In this document: positions 54,104-64,000 of the stretch, piece by piece
Layout of the letters: each line of letters starts with the position of its first letter
How positions within the stretch are numbered: position 1 is the stretch's first letter
Source of the DNA: Mesorhizobium sp. WSM4904
GTDB lineage: Bacteria > Pseudomonadota > Alphaproteobacteria > Rhizobiales > Rhizobiaceae
Direction: 5' to 3'
DNA length: 64,000 bases
Assembly: GCF_029674545.1 (NCBI RefSeq)
Contig: NZ_CP121354.1
Span: 3,543,001 to 3,607,000, forward strand
Translations under genes and position numbers: made by a program
Notes under the pieces: model-generated
The model's database searches: none
What the model was told of the DNA's origin: nothing
Seen by the model: only the letters and a program-made list of their open reading frames with translations

Positions 54104-55408
54104 ATGCTCCAGGACAAAGACCGCATCTTCACCAACATCTACGGCCTCTTCGACAAGTCGCTGGCCGGAGCGCAGGCGCGCGGCATCTGGGACGACACGC
54201 CCGGCCTCATCGCCAAGGGGCGCGACTGGATCATCAACGAGATGAAGGCGAGCGGCCTGCGTGGCCGCGGCGGCGCCGGTTTCCCGACCGGCCTGAAATG
54301 GTCGTTCATGCCCAAGCAAAGCGACGGCAGGCCGGCCTATCTGGTCATCAACGCCGACGAATCCGAGCCGGGCACCTGCAAGGACCGCGACATCCTGCGC
54401 AACGATCCGCATACGCTGGTCGAGGGCGCGCTGGTCGCCGGCTTCGCCATGGGTGCGGTCGCCGCTTATATCTATGTGCGCGGCGAGTTCATTCGCGAGC
54501 GCGAGGCGCTGCAGCGGGCCATCGACGAGGCCTATGCGGCGAAGCTCATCGGCAAGAACAACACGTCCGGCTACGACTTCGACGTCTACATGCACCATGG
54601 CGCCGGCGCCTATATCTGCGGCGAGGAGACGGCGCTGCTCGAAAGCCTGGAAGGCAAGAAGGGCCAGCCGCGGCTGAAGCCGCCATTCCCGGCCAATGTC
54701 GGCCTCTATGGCTGCCCGACCACGGTCAACAACGTCGAATCGATCGCCGTTGCGCCGACCATCCTGCGCCGGGGAGCCGCTTGGTTCTCGTCCTTCGGCC
54801 GGCCGAACAATGCCGGCACCAAGCTGTTTTGCGTCTCCGGCCACGTCAACAACCCGTGCACCGTCGAAGAGGCGATGTCGATCCCGTTCCGCGAGCTGAT
54901 CGAGACGCATTGCGGCGGCATTCGCGGCGGCTGGGACAATCTGCTGGCGGTCATACCCGGCGGCGCCTCGGTGCCGTTGGTGCCGGCCGAGCAGATCATG
55001 GACGCGCCGATGGATTTCGACGCGCTGCGCGATCTCAAATCCGGCCTCGGCACGGCGGCCGTCATCGTCATGGACAAGTCGACCGATATCGTGAAGGCGA
55101 TCGCCAGGCTTTCCTACTTCTACAAGCATGAGAGCTGCGGCCAGTGCACGCCGTGCCGCGAAGGCACCGGCTGGATGTGGCGGGTGATGGAGCGGCTGGT
55201 GCGCGGCGAAGCGCAGAAGCGCGAGATCGACATGCTGCTCGACGTCACCAAGCAGGTCGAGGGCCACACGATTTGCGCGCTGGGCGACGCGGCGGCCTGG
55301 CCGATCCAGGGCCTGATGCGGCACTTCCGCGGCGAGGTGGAACGCCGCATCGACGAGTTTTCGCGCAACGCGCACCGGGTCGAGCCGGTGATGGCGGCGG
55401 CGGAATAG
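54104..55408 (+). CDS. nuoF: NADH-quinone oxidoreductase subunit F
   Basis: 51-kDa NADH-oxidising subunit, 434 residues. FMN/NADH-binding loops [18 protein letters not shown] and [19 protein letters not shown], the [19 protein letters not shown] stretch, and the N3 [4Fe-4S] ligands [15 protein letters not shown] plus a distal Cys ([13 protein letters not shown]) are all present. It works as a dimer with NuoE, next to it in the operon. Confidence 0.97.
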   Translation: MLQDKDRIFTNIYGLFDKSLAGAQARGIWDDTPGLIAKGRDWIINEMKASGLRGRGGAGFPTGLKWSFMPKQSDGRPAYLVINADESEPGTCKDRDILRNDPHTLVEGALVAGFAMGAVAAYIYVRGEFIREREALQRAIDEAYAAKLIGKNNTSGYDFDVYMHHGAGAYICGEETALLESLEGKKGQPRLKPPFPANVGLYGCPTTVNNVESIAVAPTILRRGAAWFSSFGRPNNAGTKLFCVSGHVNNPCTVEEAMSIPFRELIETHCGGIRGGWDNLLAVIPGGASVPLVPAEQIMDAPMDFDALRDLKSGLGTAAVIVMDKSTDIVKAIARLSYFYKHESCGQCTPCREGTGWMWRVMERLVRGEAQKREIDMLLDVTKQVEGHTICALGDAAAWPIQGLMRHFRGEVERRIDEFSRNAHRVEPVMAAAE

Positions 55409-55484
55409 TATTTGTGAAGACGGGCAATTGCCCGGGACGGAAAAGCAGGGGCGGGGCGTACGAAGAAACGACCAGGAGATGTCT

Positions 55485-56165
55485 ATGGCGCCGTATTCGA
55501 TAGCCTACCCGCTGATGCCTTATTGGGACCAACTCGAGAAGATGAACCAGGACCTGACAAAGATGATGCCGAGGGAGATGGCCAGCGCCGTCAATCTCAT
55601 GGCGCATCCCGTCGCGGGCGCGGCCGCGATGTCGGCGCTGGGCATCGGATTTGCCAACCAGGCCCTCGGCGTATGGATGGGTGCGCTCTCCGGCGCGGTC
55701 GAAGCCTCGCAGCGCATGTTCCAGCCGTTCCTCGATGATCTCGAGGCACGGACCGAAGCCGCCAACAATTCGTCCAAGGCGCGCAAGGCGACCGAGACGC
55801 TGATCGCCGAGGCGCAGACCTTTGCCAGAGACATGACCGACATCGCGGCCAACGCCACCGAGAAGGCGCTCGACACGGCAGGTGCCGACACGGTTGCCGG
55901 AACGGCCGCGACCGGGCTGATGCCGGAGGATTTCAGGCAGCCCAAGGCGATCGACAAGCCGGGGAAGCCTTCCGACCTGAAGGCGATTTCGGGCATCGGG
56001 CCGAAGCTCGAGAAGGTGCTGAACGGTCTTGGCATCTGGACTTATGGCCAGATCGCTGCCTGGACGTCGGAAGAGATCGCCTGGGTCGAGGATTACCTGT
56101 CGCTTGCGGGCCGCATCGGCCGCGACGACTGGACCGGTCAGGCGGCGGCGCTGGCCGCCAAGTAG
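55485..56165 (+). CDS. Helix-hairpin-helix protein inside the nuo operon
   Basis: 226 residues from the ATG at 55485; AGGAG is six bases upstream, whereas the ATG at 55479 touches it. The N-terminal 90 residues are helical with few charges (MPYWDQLEKMNQDLTKMM, GIGFANQALGVWMGALSG) and faintly recall phasins. The C-terminus (about 163-226) is a helix-hairpin-helix module: LKAISGIGPKLEKVLNGLG, WTYGQIAAWTSEEIAWVEDYL, GRIGRDDW. It matches the NuoE tail closely. It is not a canonical complex I subunit; an assembly or accessory role is inferred from its position between nuoF and nuoG. Confidence 0.85.
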   Translation: MAPYSIAYPLMPYWDQLEKMNQDLTKMMPREMASAVNLMAHPVAGAAAMSALGIGFANQALGVWMGALSGAVEASQRMFQPFLDDLEARTEAANNSSKARKATETLIAEAQTFARDMTDIAANATEKALDTAGADTVAGTAATGLMPEDFRQPKAIDKPGKPSDLKAISGIGPKLEKVLNGLGIWTYGQIAAWTSEEIAWVEDYLSLAGRIGRDDWTGQAAALAAK

Positions 56166-56243
56166 CGAGATGAAATGCCGGGCGCGGCATCAGCTGCGCC
56201 CGGAAAGAGAGATTGCGGGAAAATCCGCGAGGGTTTGAGGCGA

Positions 56244-58325
56244 ATGGCAAAGCTCAAGGTCGACGGGAAAGAGATCACGGTACCCGACCACTACACGCTG
56301 CTGCAGGCGGCCGAGGACGCCGGCGCGGAAGTGCCGCGCTTCTGCTTCCACGAGCGGCTGTCGATCGCCGGCAATTGCCGCATGTGCCTGATCGAGGTGA
56401 AGGGCGGCCCGCCCAAGCCGCAGGCCTCCTGCGCCATGGGCGTGCGCGACCTGCGCCCCGGTCCGAATGGCGAGCCGCCGGAGATCTTCACCAACACGCC
56501 GATGGTCAAGAAGGCCCGCGAAGGCGTGATGGAGTTCCTGCTGATCAACCATCCGCTGGATTGCCCGATCTGCGACCAGGGCGGCGAGTGCGACCTGCAG
56601 GACCAGGCGATGGCTTTCGGCGTCGATTCCTCGCGCTATCACGAGAACAAGCGCGCGGTGGAAGACAAGTATATCGGCCCGCTGGTCAAGACGGTGATGA
56701 ACCGCTGCATCCATTGCACGCGCTGCGTCCGCTTCACCACCGAGGTCGCCGGCATTTCCGAGCTCGGCCTGATTGGCCGCGGCGAGGATGCCGAGATCAC
56801 CACCTATCTCGAACAGGCGATGACGTCGGAATTGCAGGGCAACGTCATCGACCTCTGCCCGGTCGGCGCACTGACCTCCAAGCCGTTCGCCTTCCAGGCG
56901 CGGCCGTGGGAACTGACCAAGACGGAATCGATCGACGTCATGGATGCCGTCGGCTCGGCGATCCGCGTCGATTCCAGAGGCCGTGAAGTGATGCGCATCC
57001 TGCCGCGCGTCAACGAGGCGGTGAACGAGGAGTGGATCTCCGACAAGACCCGTTTCATCTGGGACGGCCTGCGCACGCAGCGCCTCGATCGCCCCTATGT
57101 GCGTAAGGATGGCAAGCTCGCCCCGGCAAGCTGGGCGGAAGCTTTCGCGGCGATCAAGGACGAGGTGTCGAAGACCGCACCCGAGCGCATCGGCGCCATT
57201 GCCGGCGACCTCGCCGCGGTCGAGGAGATCTATGCGCTCAAGCTTCTGATGGCGGCGCTCAGCTCCAAGAACATCGACTGCCGCCAGGACGGCGCTGCGC
57301 TCGATCCGTCGCTCGGCCGCGCCAGCTACATCTTCAATCCGACCATCGAAGGCATCGAGCAGGCCGATGCGGTGCTGATCGTCGGCGCCAATCCGCGCTT
57401 CGAGGCCTCGGTGCTCAACGCCCGTATCCGCAAGCGCTGGCGCGTCGGCAACCTGCCGGTCGGCGTCATCGGCGAGATCGGCGACACGCGCTATGACTAC
57501 GAGCTCATCGGCGCCGGGCCGGAGTCCTTGAAGGACCTGGCCGACGGCAACGGCAAGTTCTTCGAGGTGCTGAAGAATGCAACTCATCCGCTGATCATCA
57601 TCGGCCAGGGCGCCTTGGCGCGCTCGGACGGCGCGGCGGTGCTCGGCCAGGCGGCAAGGCTGGCGACGGCCGTCAATGCCGTCACGGCCGATTGGAACGG
57701 CTTTGCGGTGCTGCACAACGCTGCGGCCCGAGTCGGCGGGCTCGACGTCGGCTTCGTGCCGGGCGAGGGCGGCAAGAATGTCGCCGGCATGCTGGGCGAA
57801 ACGGATCTCCTGTTCCTGCTTGGCGCCGACGAGATCGACATGGCCAAGACCGGCGGCGCCTTCGTCGTCTATATCGGCACGCATGGCGATGCCGGCGCGC
57901 ACCGCGCCAACGTCATCCTGCCGGCTGCCGCCTACACCGAAAAGTCCGGCACCTACGTCAACACGGAAGGCCGCGTGCAGCAGACCAACCGCGCCGGCTT
58001 CGCCCCGGGCGAAGCGCGCGAGGACTGGGCGATTCTCAGGGCGCTGTCGGATGTGCTCGGCAAGAAACTGCCGTTCGATTCGCTGGCGCAGCTGCGTGCC
58101 AAGCTCTACGGCGAACATCCGCATCTCGCCCGCGTCGATCAGGTTCTGGCCGGCAGCGCCGAAGACATCGCCAGGGCGGCGAAGCTCGGCGGACGCCTGA
58201 ACAAGGGCACTTTCACCTCGCCGGTGAAGGATTTCTATCTGACCAACCCGATCGCGCGGGCCTCGGCCGTGATGGCTGAATGTTCGGCGCTGGCCAAGAG
58301 CGGCTTCAAGCAGGCGGCGGAATAA
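56244..58325 (+). CDS. nuoG: NADH-quinone oxidoreductase subunit G
   Basis: 75-kDa subunit, 693 residues from the ATG at 56244; the longer frame to 56175 is upstream noise. N-terminal [2Fe-2S] cluster N1b: [19 protein letters not shown]; then the His/Cys ligands of N5 ([18 protein letters not shown]), N4 ligands [19 protein letters not shown] and the distal [11 protein letters not shown]. The large molybdopterin-like C-terminal domain (from about 220) has lost cofactor binding, as in all NuoG. Confidence 0.97.
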   Translation: MAKLKVDGKEITVPDHYTLLQAAEDAGAEVPRFCFHERLSIAGNCRMCLIEVKGGPPKPQASCAMGVRDLRPGPNGEPPEIFTNTPMVKKAREGVMEFLLINHPLDCPICDQGGECDLQDQAMAFGVDSSRYHENKRAVEDKYIGPLVKTVMNRCIHCTRCVRFTTEVAGISELGLIGRGEDAEITTYLEQAMTSELQGNVIDLCPVGALTSKPFAFQARPWELTKTESIDVMDAVGSAIRVDSRGREVMRILPRVNEAVNEEWISDKTRFIWDGLRTQRLDRPYVRKDGKLAPASWAEAFAAIKDEVSKTAPERIGAIAGDLAAVEEIYALKLLMAALSSKNIDCRQDGAALDPSLGRASYIFNPTIEGIEQADAVLIVGANPRFEASVLNARIRKRWRVGNLPVGVIGEIGDTRYDYELIGAGPESLKDLADGNGKFFEVLKNATHPLIIIGQGALARSDGAAVLGQAARLATAVNAVTADWNGFAVLHNAAARVGGLDVGFVPGEGGKNVAGMLGETDLLFLLGADEIDMAKTGGAFVVYIGTHGDAGAHRANVILPAAAYTEKSGTYVNTEGRVQQTNRAGFAPGEAREDWAILRALSDVLGKKLPFDSLAQLRAKLYGEHPHLARVDQVLAGSAEDIARAAKLGGRLNKGTFTSPVKDFYLTNPIARASAVMAECSALAKSGFKQAAE

Positions 58326-58327
58326 GC

Positions 58328-59371
58328 ATGGATACCTTCTTCTCTTTCTACGTGCTGCCTGCGCTGCTGATCCTGTTGAAGTCGGTGGTGCTGATCGTCG
58401 TTCTTTTGATCTTCGTGGCCTATGTACTTTACGCCGACCGCAAGATCTGGGCAGCCGTGCAGCTGCGCCGCGGCCCGAACGTCGTCGGCCCCTGGGGCAC
58501 GCTGCAGGCCTTCGCCGACCTGTTGAAGTTCGTGTTCAAGGAGCCGGTGATCCCGTCCGGTGCCAACAAGGGCGTTTTCCTGCTGGCGCCGCTGGTCTCG
58601 GCGGTGCTCGCAATCTCGGCCTGGGCCGTCATTCCGGTCAGTCAGGGCTGGGCGATCGCCAACATCAATGTTGGCGTCCTCTATGTCTTCGCCATCTCCT
58701 CGCTCGAGGTCTATGGCGTGATCATGGGCGGCTGGGCGTCCAATTCGAAATATCCGTTCCTCGGCGCGCTGCGCTCGGCCGCGCAGATGGTGTCCTACGA
58801 AGTCTCGATCGGCTTCGTCATCGTTACGGTGCTGCTTACCGTCGGTTCGCTCAACCTCTCCGACATCGTGCTCTCGCAGCAAGACGGCCTCGGCACCAGG
58901 CTCGGCCTGCCCAACACGTTCCTCGACTGGCACTGGCTGTCGCTGTTCCCGATGTTCATCGTGTTCTTCATCTCGGCGCTGGCGGAGACGAACCGTCCGC
59001 CTTTCGATCTCGTCGAGGCGGAATCGGAACTGGTTGCCGGCCATATGGTTGAATATTCGTCGACGCCGTTCCTGCTCTTCTTCCTGGGCGAGTACGTCGC
59101 CGTCGTGCTGATGTGCGCGTTGGCTACCATCCTCTTCCTTGGCGGCTGGCTGCCACCGTTCGATTTCGCGCCTTTCACCTGGGTGCCGGGCTTGATCTGG
59201 TTCGTGCTCAAGGTCTGCCTGGTATTCTTCATGTTCTCGATGGTGAAGGCGTTCGTGCCGCGCTACCGCTACGACCAGCTGATGCGACTGGGCTGGAAGG
59301 TCTTCCTGCCGATTTCGCTCTTCATGGTCGTCGCCACTGCGGCCTTCCTCAAGATCACGGGGTTTGCGTGA
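58328..59371 (+). CDS. nuoH: NADH-quinone oxidoreductase subunit H
   Basis: ND1 homologue, 347 residues and eight helices; it joins the membrane and peripheral arms and lines the quinone chamber. [30 protein letters not shown] and [22 protein letters not shown] (the conserved acidic loop) are diagnostic. The start ATG at 58328 is two bases after nuoG; the stop shares a base with the nuoI start. Confidence 0.97.
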   Translation: MDTFFSFYVLPALLILLKSVVLIVVLLIFVAYVLYADRKIWAAVQLRRGPNVVGPWGTLQAFADLLKFVFKEPVIPSGANKGVFLLAPLVSAVLAISAWAVIPVSQGWAIANINVGVLYVFAISSLEVYGVIMGGWASNSKYPFLGALRSAAQMVSYEVSIGFVIVTVLLTVGSLNLSDIVLSQQDGLGTRLGLPNTFLDWHWLSLFPMFIVFFISALAETNRPPFDLVEAESELVAGHMVEYSSTPFLLFFLGEYVAVVLMCALATILFLGGWLPPFDFAPFTWVPGLIWFVLKVCLVFFMFSMVKAFVPRYRYDQLMRLGWKVFLPISLFMVVATAAFLKITGFA

Positions 59372-59862
59372 TGTCCGCTCTGGCCCAAGCCGCAAAGGCG
59401 CTTCTGCTGAAGGATTTCGTCAGCGCCTTCTTCCTGTCGATGCGCCAGTTCGTGGCGCCGAAGGAAACGATCAACTATCCGCACGAGAAGGGGCCGCTGA
59501 GCCCACGCTTCCGCGGCGAGCATGCGCTGCGCCGCTATCCTAACGGCGAGGAACGCTGCATTGCCTGCAAGCTCTGCGAAGCGATCTGCCCGGCGCAGGC
59601 GATCACCATCGAGGCCGGCCCGCGCCGCAACGACGGCACGCGCCGCACGGTGCGCTACGACATCGACATGGTGAAATGCATCTATTGCGGTTATTGCCAG
59701 GAAGCCTGCCCGGTCGACGCCATCGTCGAGGGGCCGAATTTTGAATTCGCGACCGAGACGCGCGAGGAGCTTTACTACAACAAGGAAAAGCTGCTCGCGA
59801 ACGGCGATCGCTGGGAGCGGGAATTGGCGCGCAACATCGCGCTGGACGCGCCCTATCGCTGA
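59371..59862 (+). CDS. nuoI: NADH-quinone oxidoreductase subunit I
   Basis: TYKY homologue, 163 residues, with two [4Fe-4S] clusters (N6a and N6b): [16 protein letters not shown] and [16 protein letters not shown]. The N-terminal amphipathic helix ([20 protein letters not shown]) binds the membrane surface. The start ATG overlaps the nuoH stop (GTGATG). It is followed by a 239-base gap with a palindromic repeat before nuoJ. Confidence 0.97.
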   Translation: MSALAQAAKALLLKDFVSAFFLSMRQFVAPKETINYPHEKGPLSPRFRGEHALRRYPNGEERCIACKLCEAICPAQAITIEAGPRRNDGTRRTVRYDIDMVKCIYCGYCQEACPVDAIVEGPNFEFATETREELYYNKEKLLANGDRWERELARNIALDAPYR

Positions 59863-59899
59863 CATTTGACGCATGGACGGGGCGCAGGGGCCCTGTCCA

Positions 59900-60011
59900 G
59901 AGGATGATCCCGAAAAGGTGCAGACTTTTCGGATCAGATCATCCTCCGGAATGAAAGAGTGGCGCATGTTTCTTTCGACTGGGGTCTTTGAACCCGATCG
60001 GAACATGCGCT
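59900..60011. repeat. Palindromic mosaic repeat between nuoI and nuoJ
   Basis: Two inverted repeats: 59900-59946 with arms GAGGATGATC / GATCATCCTC and inner CCGAAAAG / CTTTTCGG, and 59962-60010 with arms GCGCATGTT / AACATGCGC. The first resembles the second hairpin upstream of ilvC (inner CCGAAAA / TTTTCGG). It is the only long gap in the nuo operon. Confidence 0.8.
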
Positions 60012-60101
60012 AGGAACACGCGGCTTCGCACCGGAGGCGGGACGAAGCCAGAGACAACGGAGAGGATGAATGTCCGATCCGACAGGAACCCGGGGGAACC
60101 C

Positions 60102-60722
60102 ATGCTGAGTGGATTAGAGGCGGTCTTTTTCTACCTCTTCGCCTTTATTGCCGTGGCGTCGGCCTTCATGGTCATCTCGTCGCGCAACCCCGTGCATTCG
60201 GTGCTGTTCCTCATCCTCACCTTCTTCAATGCCGCCGGGCTGTTCCTGCTGACCGGCGCCGAGTTCCTGGCCCTGATCCTGCTCGTGGTTTATGTCGGCG
60301 CGGTGATGGTGCTGTTCCTGTTCGTCGTCATGATGCTCGATGTCGACTTCGCCGAGATGAAGCAGGGCGCACTGCAATACGCGCCGATCGGCGCGCTGGT
60401 GGGGCTTATCCTGGCGGCTGAGCTGATCGTCGTGCTAGGCGGCTACAGCTTCGCGCCGCAGCTCGCCTCCACGGTCGCGAAGCAGACGCCGGATCTCGCC
60501 GCACGCTCGAATACGGCCGCGCTCGGCGACATCCTCTATACGGACTACCTTTATTACTTCCAGATCGCCGGCCTCGTGCTCCTGGTCGCCATGATCGGCG
60601 CCATCGTCCTGACGCTGCGCCACAAGGAAGGCGTCAAGCGGCAGTCGATCGCCGCCCAGGTCGGCCGCACGCCGGCCACGGGCATGGAAATCCGCAAGGT
60701 CAAGTCGGGCGAGGGTATCTGA
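60102..60722 (+). CDS. nuoJ: NADH-quinone oxidoreductase subunit J
   Basis: ND6 homologue, 206 residues and five helices, from the ATG at 60102 that begins [20 protein letters not shown]. The conserved pi-bulge helix text is [20 protein letters not shown], and [19 protein letters not shown] is also typical. In-frame ATGs further upstream would add residues without family match. A distinct region before it contains the repeat; a leader of about 90 bases follows the repeat. Confidence 0.95.
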   Translation: MLSGLEAVFFYLFAFIAVASAFMVISSRNPVHSVLFLILTFFNAAGLFLLTGAEFLALILLVVYVGAVMVLFLFVVMMLDVDFAEMKQGALQYAPIGALVGLILAAELIVVLGGYSFAPQLASTVAKQTPDLAARSNTAALGDILYTDYLYYFQIAGLVLLVAMIGAIVLTLRHKEGVKRQSIAAQVGRTPATGMEIRKVKSGEGI

Positions 60723-60723
60723 G

Positions 60724-61032
60724 ATGGTCGTCGGCATCGCGCATTATCTGACGGTTTCGGCGATCCTGTTCACGCTCGGCGTGTTCGGCATCTTCTTGAA
60801 CCGCCGCAACATCATCGTCATCCTCATGTCGATCGAGCTGATCCTGCTCGCGGTCAACATCAACTTCGTCGCCTTCTCGGCGGCGCTGCATGACCTCGTC
60901 GGACAGGTCTTCGCCCTGTTCGTGCTGACGGTGGCCGCGGCCGAGGCCGCGATCGGACTTGCCATCCTTGTCGTCTTCTTCCGCAACCGCGGCTCGATCG
61001 CGGTCGAAGACGTGAACCAGATGAAGGGTTGA
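60724..61032 (+). CDS. nuoK: NADH-quinone oxidoreductase subunit K
   Basis: ND4L homologue, 102 residues and three helices: [40 protein letters not shown] (with the conserved Glu of the proton path) and [24 protein letters not shown] (second Glu). It starts one base after the nuoJ stop. Confidence 0.97.
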   Translation: MVVGIAHYLTVSAILFTLGVFGIFLNRRNIIVILMSIELILLAVNINFVAFSAALHDLVGQVFALFVLTVAAAEAAIGLAILVVFFRNRGSIAVEDVNQMKG

Positions 61033-61043
61033 CGGGAACCACC

Positions 61044-63017
61044 ATGTACCAGGCCATCGTCTTCCTTCCGCTGCTCGGCTTCCTGATTGTCGGCCTGTTC
61101 GGCAATTCGCTCGGCGCCAAGGCATCCGAATACATAACCTCCGGCTTCCTGGTGATCTCGGGGGTGCTGTCGTGGATCGTCTTCTTCACCGTCGGCTTCG
61201 GCCATGGCGAGGTGTTCACCGTGCCGGTGCTGCGCTGGATCCAGGCCGGGGGCCTCGATGCCGCCTGGGCGCTGAGGATCGATACGCTCACGGTCGTGAT
61301 GCTGGTCGTCGTCAACACGGTGTCGGCGCTGGTCCATATCTATTCGATCGGCTACATGCACCACGATCCGGACCGGCCGCGCTTCTTCGCCTACCTGTCG
61401 CTGTTCACCTTCGCGATGCTCATGCTGGTGACGGCCGACAACCTGGTGCAGATGTTCTTCGGCTGGGAAGGTGTCGGCCTCGCCTCCTACCTGCTGATCG
61501 GCTTCTGGTACAAGAAGCCGTCCGCCAACGCCGCCGCGATCAAGGCTTTCGTCGTCAACCGTGTCGGCGACTTCGGATTCGCGCTCGGCATCTTCGGCGT
61601 TTTCGTGCTGTTCGGCTCGGTCAATCTCGGCACCGTCTTTGCCAATGCGGCCTCCTTCCTTCCGGCCGAAGGCGCGCCGGAAGGGGCCGCCGTGCTCACC
61701 TTCCTCGGCCATGCGCTCGACAAGCACACGGCGCTGACGGTGGTCTGCTTGTTGCTCTTCATGGGCGCCATGGGCAAGTCGGCGCAGGTGCCGCTGCACA
61801 CCTGGCTGCCCGACGCCATGGAAGGCCCGACGCCGGTCTCGGCGCTGATCCATGCCGCGACCATGGTGACGGCCGGCGTGTTCATGCTGGCGAGGCTTTC
61901 GCCGCTGTTCGAGCTGTCGCATTCGGCGCTCACCGTTGTCACCTTCATCGGCGCCTTCACGGCCTTCTTCGCGGCGACCGTCGGTCTGGTCCAGAACGAC
62001 ATCAAGCGCGTCATCGCCTATTCGACCTGCTCGCAGCTCGGCTACATGTTCGTGGCGCTCGGCGTCGGCGCCTATGGCGCGGCGATCTTCCACCTGTTCA
62101 CGCACGCTTTCTTCAAGGCGCTGCTCTTCCTCGGCTCGGGCTCGGTCATCCACGCCGTCTCCGACGAGCAGGACATGCGCAAGATGGGAGGCTTGAGGAC
62201 GCTCATCCCGAAGACCTACTGGATGATGGTGATCGGCACGCTGGCGCTGACCGGCGTCGGCATCCCCGCGACGGTGATCGGCACCGCCGGCTTCTTCTCG
62301 AAGGACGCCATCATCGCGACGTCCTTCGCCAGCCACAACGCGGTCGCGGGCTTCGCCTTCGTGCTGCTCGTGATCGCCGCCTGCTTCACCAGCTTCTATT
62401 CCTGGCGGCTGATCTTCATGACCTTCCACGGCGAGCCGCGCGCCAGCCACGAGGTTATGCACCACGTCCATGAATCGCCGCCGGTGATGCTGGTGCCGCT
62501 CTATGTTCTGGCCGCCGGCGCGCTGTTTGCCGGCATCATCTTCCACGGCGCCTTCATCGGCGAGGGCTATGCCGAATTCTGGAAGGCGTCGCTGTTCACT
62601 CTGCCTGAGAACCAGATCCTGCACGAGATCCACGAACTGCCGCTGTGGGTGGAACTGGCGCCGTTCATCGCCATGCTGATCGGCCTGGCGGTCGCCTGGA
62701 AGTTCTACATCAGTTCGCCGGAACTGCCGCGAAGCGTCGCCGCCAACCATCGCCTGCTCTACGGCTTCCTGCTCAACAAGTGGTACTTCGACGAACTCTA
62801 CGACTTCCTGTTCGTGCGGCCGGCGAAGCGCCTCGGCCGGTTCCTGTGGAAGACCGGTGACGGCGCCATCATCGACGGGCTTGGTCCCGATGGCATCTCT
62901 GCGCGCGTCGTCGACGTCACCAACCGCGTCGTCAAATTGCAGACCGGCTATCTCTACCACTATGCTTTCGCCATGCTGATCGGCGTGGCCGCTCTCGTCA
63001 CCTGGATGATGCTCTGA
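61044..63017 (+). CDS. nuoL: NADH-quinone oxidoreductase subunit L
   Basis: ND5 homologue and distal proton pump, 657 residues from the ATG at 61044. [51 protein letters not shown] (antiporter signature with a key Lys) and [20 protein letters not shown] are standard. The C-terminal long amphipathic helix that runs along the membrane arm is at about 560-610. The stop overlaps the nuoM start. Confidence 0.97.
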   Translation: MYQAIVFLPLLGFLIVGLFGNSLGAKASEYITSGFLVISGVLSWIVFFTVGFGHGEVFTVPVLRWIQAGGLDAAWALRIDTLTVVMLVVVNTVSALVHIYSIGYMHHDPDRPRFFAYLSLFTFAMLMLVTADNLVQMFFGWEGVGLASYLLIGFWYKKPSANAAAIKAFVVNRVGDFGFALGIFGVFVLFGSVNLGTVFANAASFLPAEGAPEGAAVLTFLGHALDKHTALTVVCLLLFMGAMGKSAQVPLHTWLPDAMEGPTPVSALIHAATMVTAGVFMLARLSPLFELSHSALTVVTFIGAFTAFFAATVGLVQNDIKRVIAYSTCSQLGYMFVALGVGAYGAAIFHLFTHAFFKALLFLGSGSVIHAVSDEQDMRKMGGLRTLIPKTYWMMVIGTLALTGVGIPATVIGTAGFFSKDAIIATSFASHNAVAGFAFVLLVIAACFTSFYSWRLIFMTFHGEPRASHEVMHHVHESPPVMLVPLYVLAAGALFAGIIFHGAFIGEGYAEFWKASLFTLPENQILHEIHELPLWVELAPFIAMLIGLAVAWKFYISSPELPRSVAANHRLLYGFLLNKWYFDELYDFLFVRPAKRLGRFLWKTGDGAIIDGLGPDGISARVVDVTNRVVKLQTGYLYHYAFAMLIGVAALVTWMML

Positions 63018-64000
63018 TGACCGACTGGCCAATCCTCTCGCTGGTCACCTTCCTGCCGCTGGTTGGTGTTCTGCTCATTCTGCCGATCAGCGACGACAGC
63101 GAAAACGCGCGGCGCAACATCCGCTCGATCGCCTTCATCACGACGGCATTCACCTTCGTGGTCTCGCTGTTCATCTGGAAGGGCTTCGACAATTCGCAGG
63201 CCGGCTTCCAATTCGTCGAGAAGCACGCCTGGCTGGATTCGGGCATCTCCTACCATATGGGCGTCGACGGCATCTCGATGCTGTTCGTCATCCTGACCAC
63301 CTTCCTGATGCCGCTTTCAATCCTCGCCTCCTGGGAGGCGATCGAGAAGCGGGTCAAGGCCTACATGATCGCCTTCCTGATCCTCGAGACGCTGATGATC
63401 GGCGTGTTCTGCGCGCTCGACATCGTGCTGTTCTATGTCTTCTTCGAGGGCGGCCTGATCCCGATGTTCATCATCATCGGCGTGTGGGGCGGAAAGCGGC
63501 GCGTCTACGCCTCGTTCAAGTTCTTCCTCTATACGCTCGCCGGCTCGGTGCTGATGCTGCTCGCCATCATGGCGATGTTCTTCCAATCCGGCACGACCGA
63601 CATCACCACACTCTTGACGCATAATTTCCCGGCCAACATGCAGACCTGGCTGTGGCTCGCCTTCTTCGCCTCCTTCGCGGTGAAGATGCCGATGTGGCCG
63701 GTGCATACCTGGCTGCCGGACGCGCATGTCGAGGCGCCGACCGCTGGCTCGGTCATCCTCGCCGCCATCCTCTTGAAGATGGGCGGATACGGCTTCCTGC
63801 GCTTCTCGCTGCCGATGTTCCCGCTGGCGTCGGAGACGTTCGCGCCGCTGATCTTCACGCTCTCCGTCGTCGCCATCATCTACACCTCGCTGGTGGCGCT
63901 GATGCAGGAGGACATGAAGAAGCTGATCGCCTATTCGTCGGTCGCCCATATGGGCTTTGTCACCATGGGCATCTTCGCGATGAACCAGGAGGGCGTGCAG
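63017..64000 (+). CDS. nuoM: NADH-quinone oxidoreductase subunit M, 3' partial
   Basis: ND4 homologue. The ATG at 63017 shares a base with the nuoL stop (TGATG) and the frame is open to the window end, giving 328 codons. It begins [60 protein letters not shown] (conserved Glu) and [32 protein letters not shown] are present. nuoN would be expected next. Confidence 0.95.
   Translation, partial: MTDWPILSLVTFLPLVGVLLILPISDDSENARRNIRSIAFITTAFTFVVSLFIWKGFDNSQAGFQFVEKHAWLDSGISYHMGVDGISMLFVILTTFLMPLSILASWEAIEKRVKAYMIAFLILETLMIGVFCALDIVLFYVFFEGGLIPMFIIIGVWGGKRRVYASFKFFLYTLAGSVLMLLAIMAMFFQSGTTDITTLLTHNFPANMQTWLWLAFFASFAVKMPMWPVHTWLPDAHVEAPTAGSVILAAILLKMGGYGFLRFSLPMFPLASETFAPLIFTLSVVAIIYTSLVALMQEDMKKLIAYSSVAHMGFVTMGIFAMNQEGVQ

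Noticed and set aside
60744..63032. Minus-strand frame of 762 codons opposite nuoK and nuoL
   Set aside because: Composition of a shadow frame (Glu, His, Arg, Asp) and complete overlap with canonical complex I genes.

Overview
The window is high-GC DNA of an alphaproteobacterium of the order Rhizobiales, most like Mesorhizobium and relatives. The evidence is the aerobic cob gene set in rhizobial order, a nuoE with a C-terminal helix-hairpin-helix extension, a BA14K-family gene, tandem kup genes, and the palindromic mosaic repeats typical of this group. This is a reading from gene content; no database was searched.

Layout. 1-4.2 kb: RND efflux pair (adaptor cut by the window edge, then a complete pump). 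4.3-5.9 kb: cobalt-type nitrile hydratase alpha, beta and accessory protein. 6-13.6 kb: RecD-like helicase, SpoIIAA-like protein, pdxJ, two tandem kup genes, an NAD-dependent reductase. 13.7-18 kb: three regulator/target pairs read divergently (HxlR with an NmrA-like reductase, MarR with Rieske plus GST genes, TetR with a DUF1772 protein), each with a palindromic operator candidate between the genes. 18.2-26.8 kb: ilvC, PilZ protein, BA14K protein, an endonuclease/phosphatase, a NUDIX hydrolase, a MacAB-like exporter whose adaptor gene carries a frameshift, and a PhzF-family protein. 26.9 kb: tRNA-Lys(CTT). 27.4-32 kb: a membrane fusion protein, a cellulose-synthase-like GT2 enzyme and a diguanylate cyclase, which resemble the bgsBA mixed-linkage beta-glucan locus of Sinorhizobium meliloti with its own cyclic-di-GMP source. 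32.3-48.5 kb: a cobalamin cluster on the minus strand (DUF1636, cobW, cobN, cobG, cobH, cobI, cobJ, then cobL, cobE, cobM, cobA, cobB, cobV, cobT), headed by a promoter and a cobalamin riboswitch and interrupted by cobK on the opposite strand. 48.5-49.7 kb: a YcaQ-family glycosylase. 50-64 kb: the nuo operon for complex I, nuoA to nuoM (nuoM cut by the window end), with an extra helix-hairpin-helix protein between nuoF and nuoG.

The points most worth following are: three copies of a palindromic element inserted in frame inside cobG and cobN; the glucan synthase-diguanylate cyclase cluster, whose cyclase has a degenerate inhibitory site; a triple 14-bp operator array at the marR locus; a consensus promoter whose predicted start falls at the first base pair of the cobalamin riboswitch; and the duplicated helix-hairpin-helix module inside the complex I operon.
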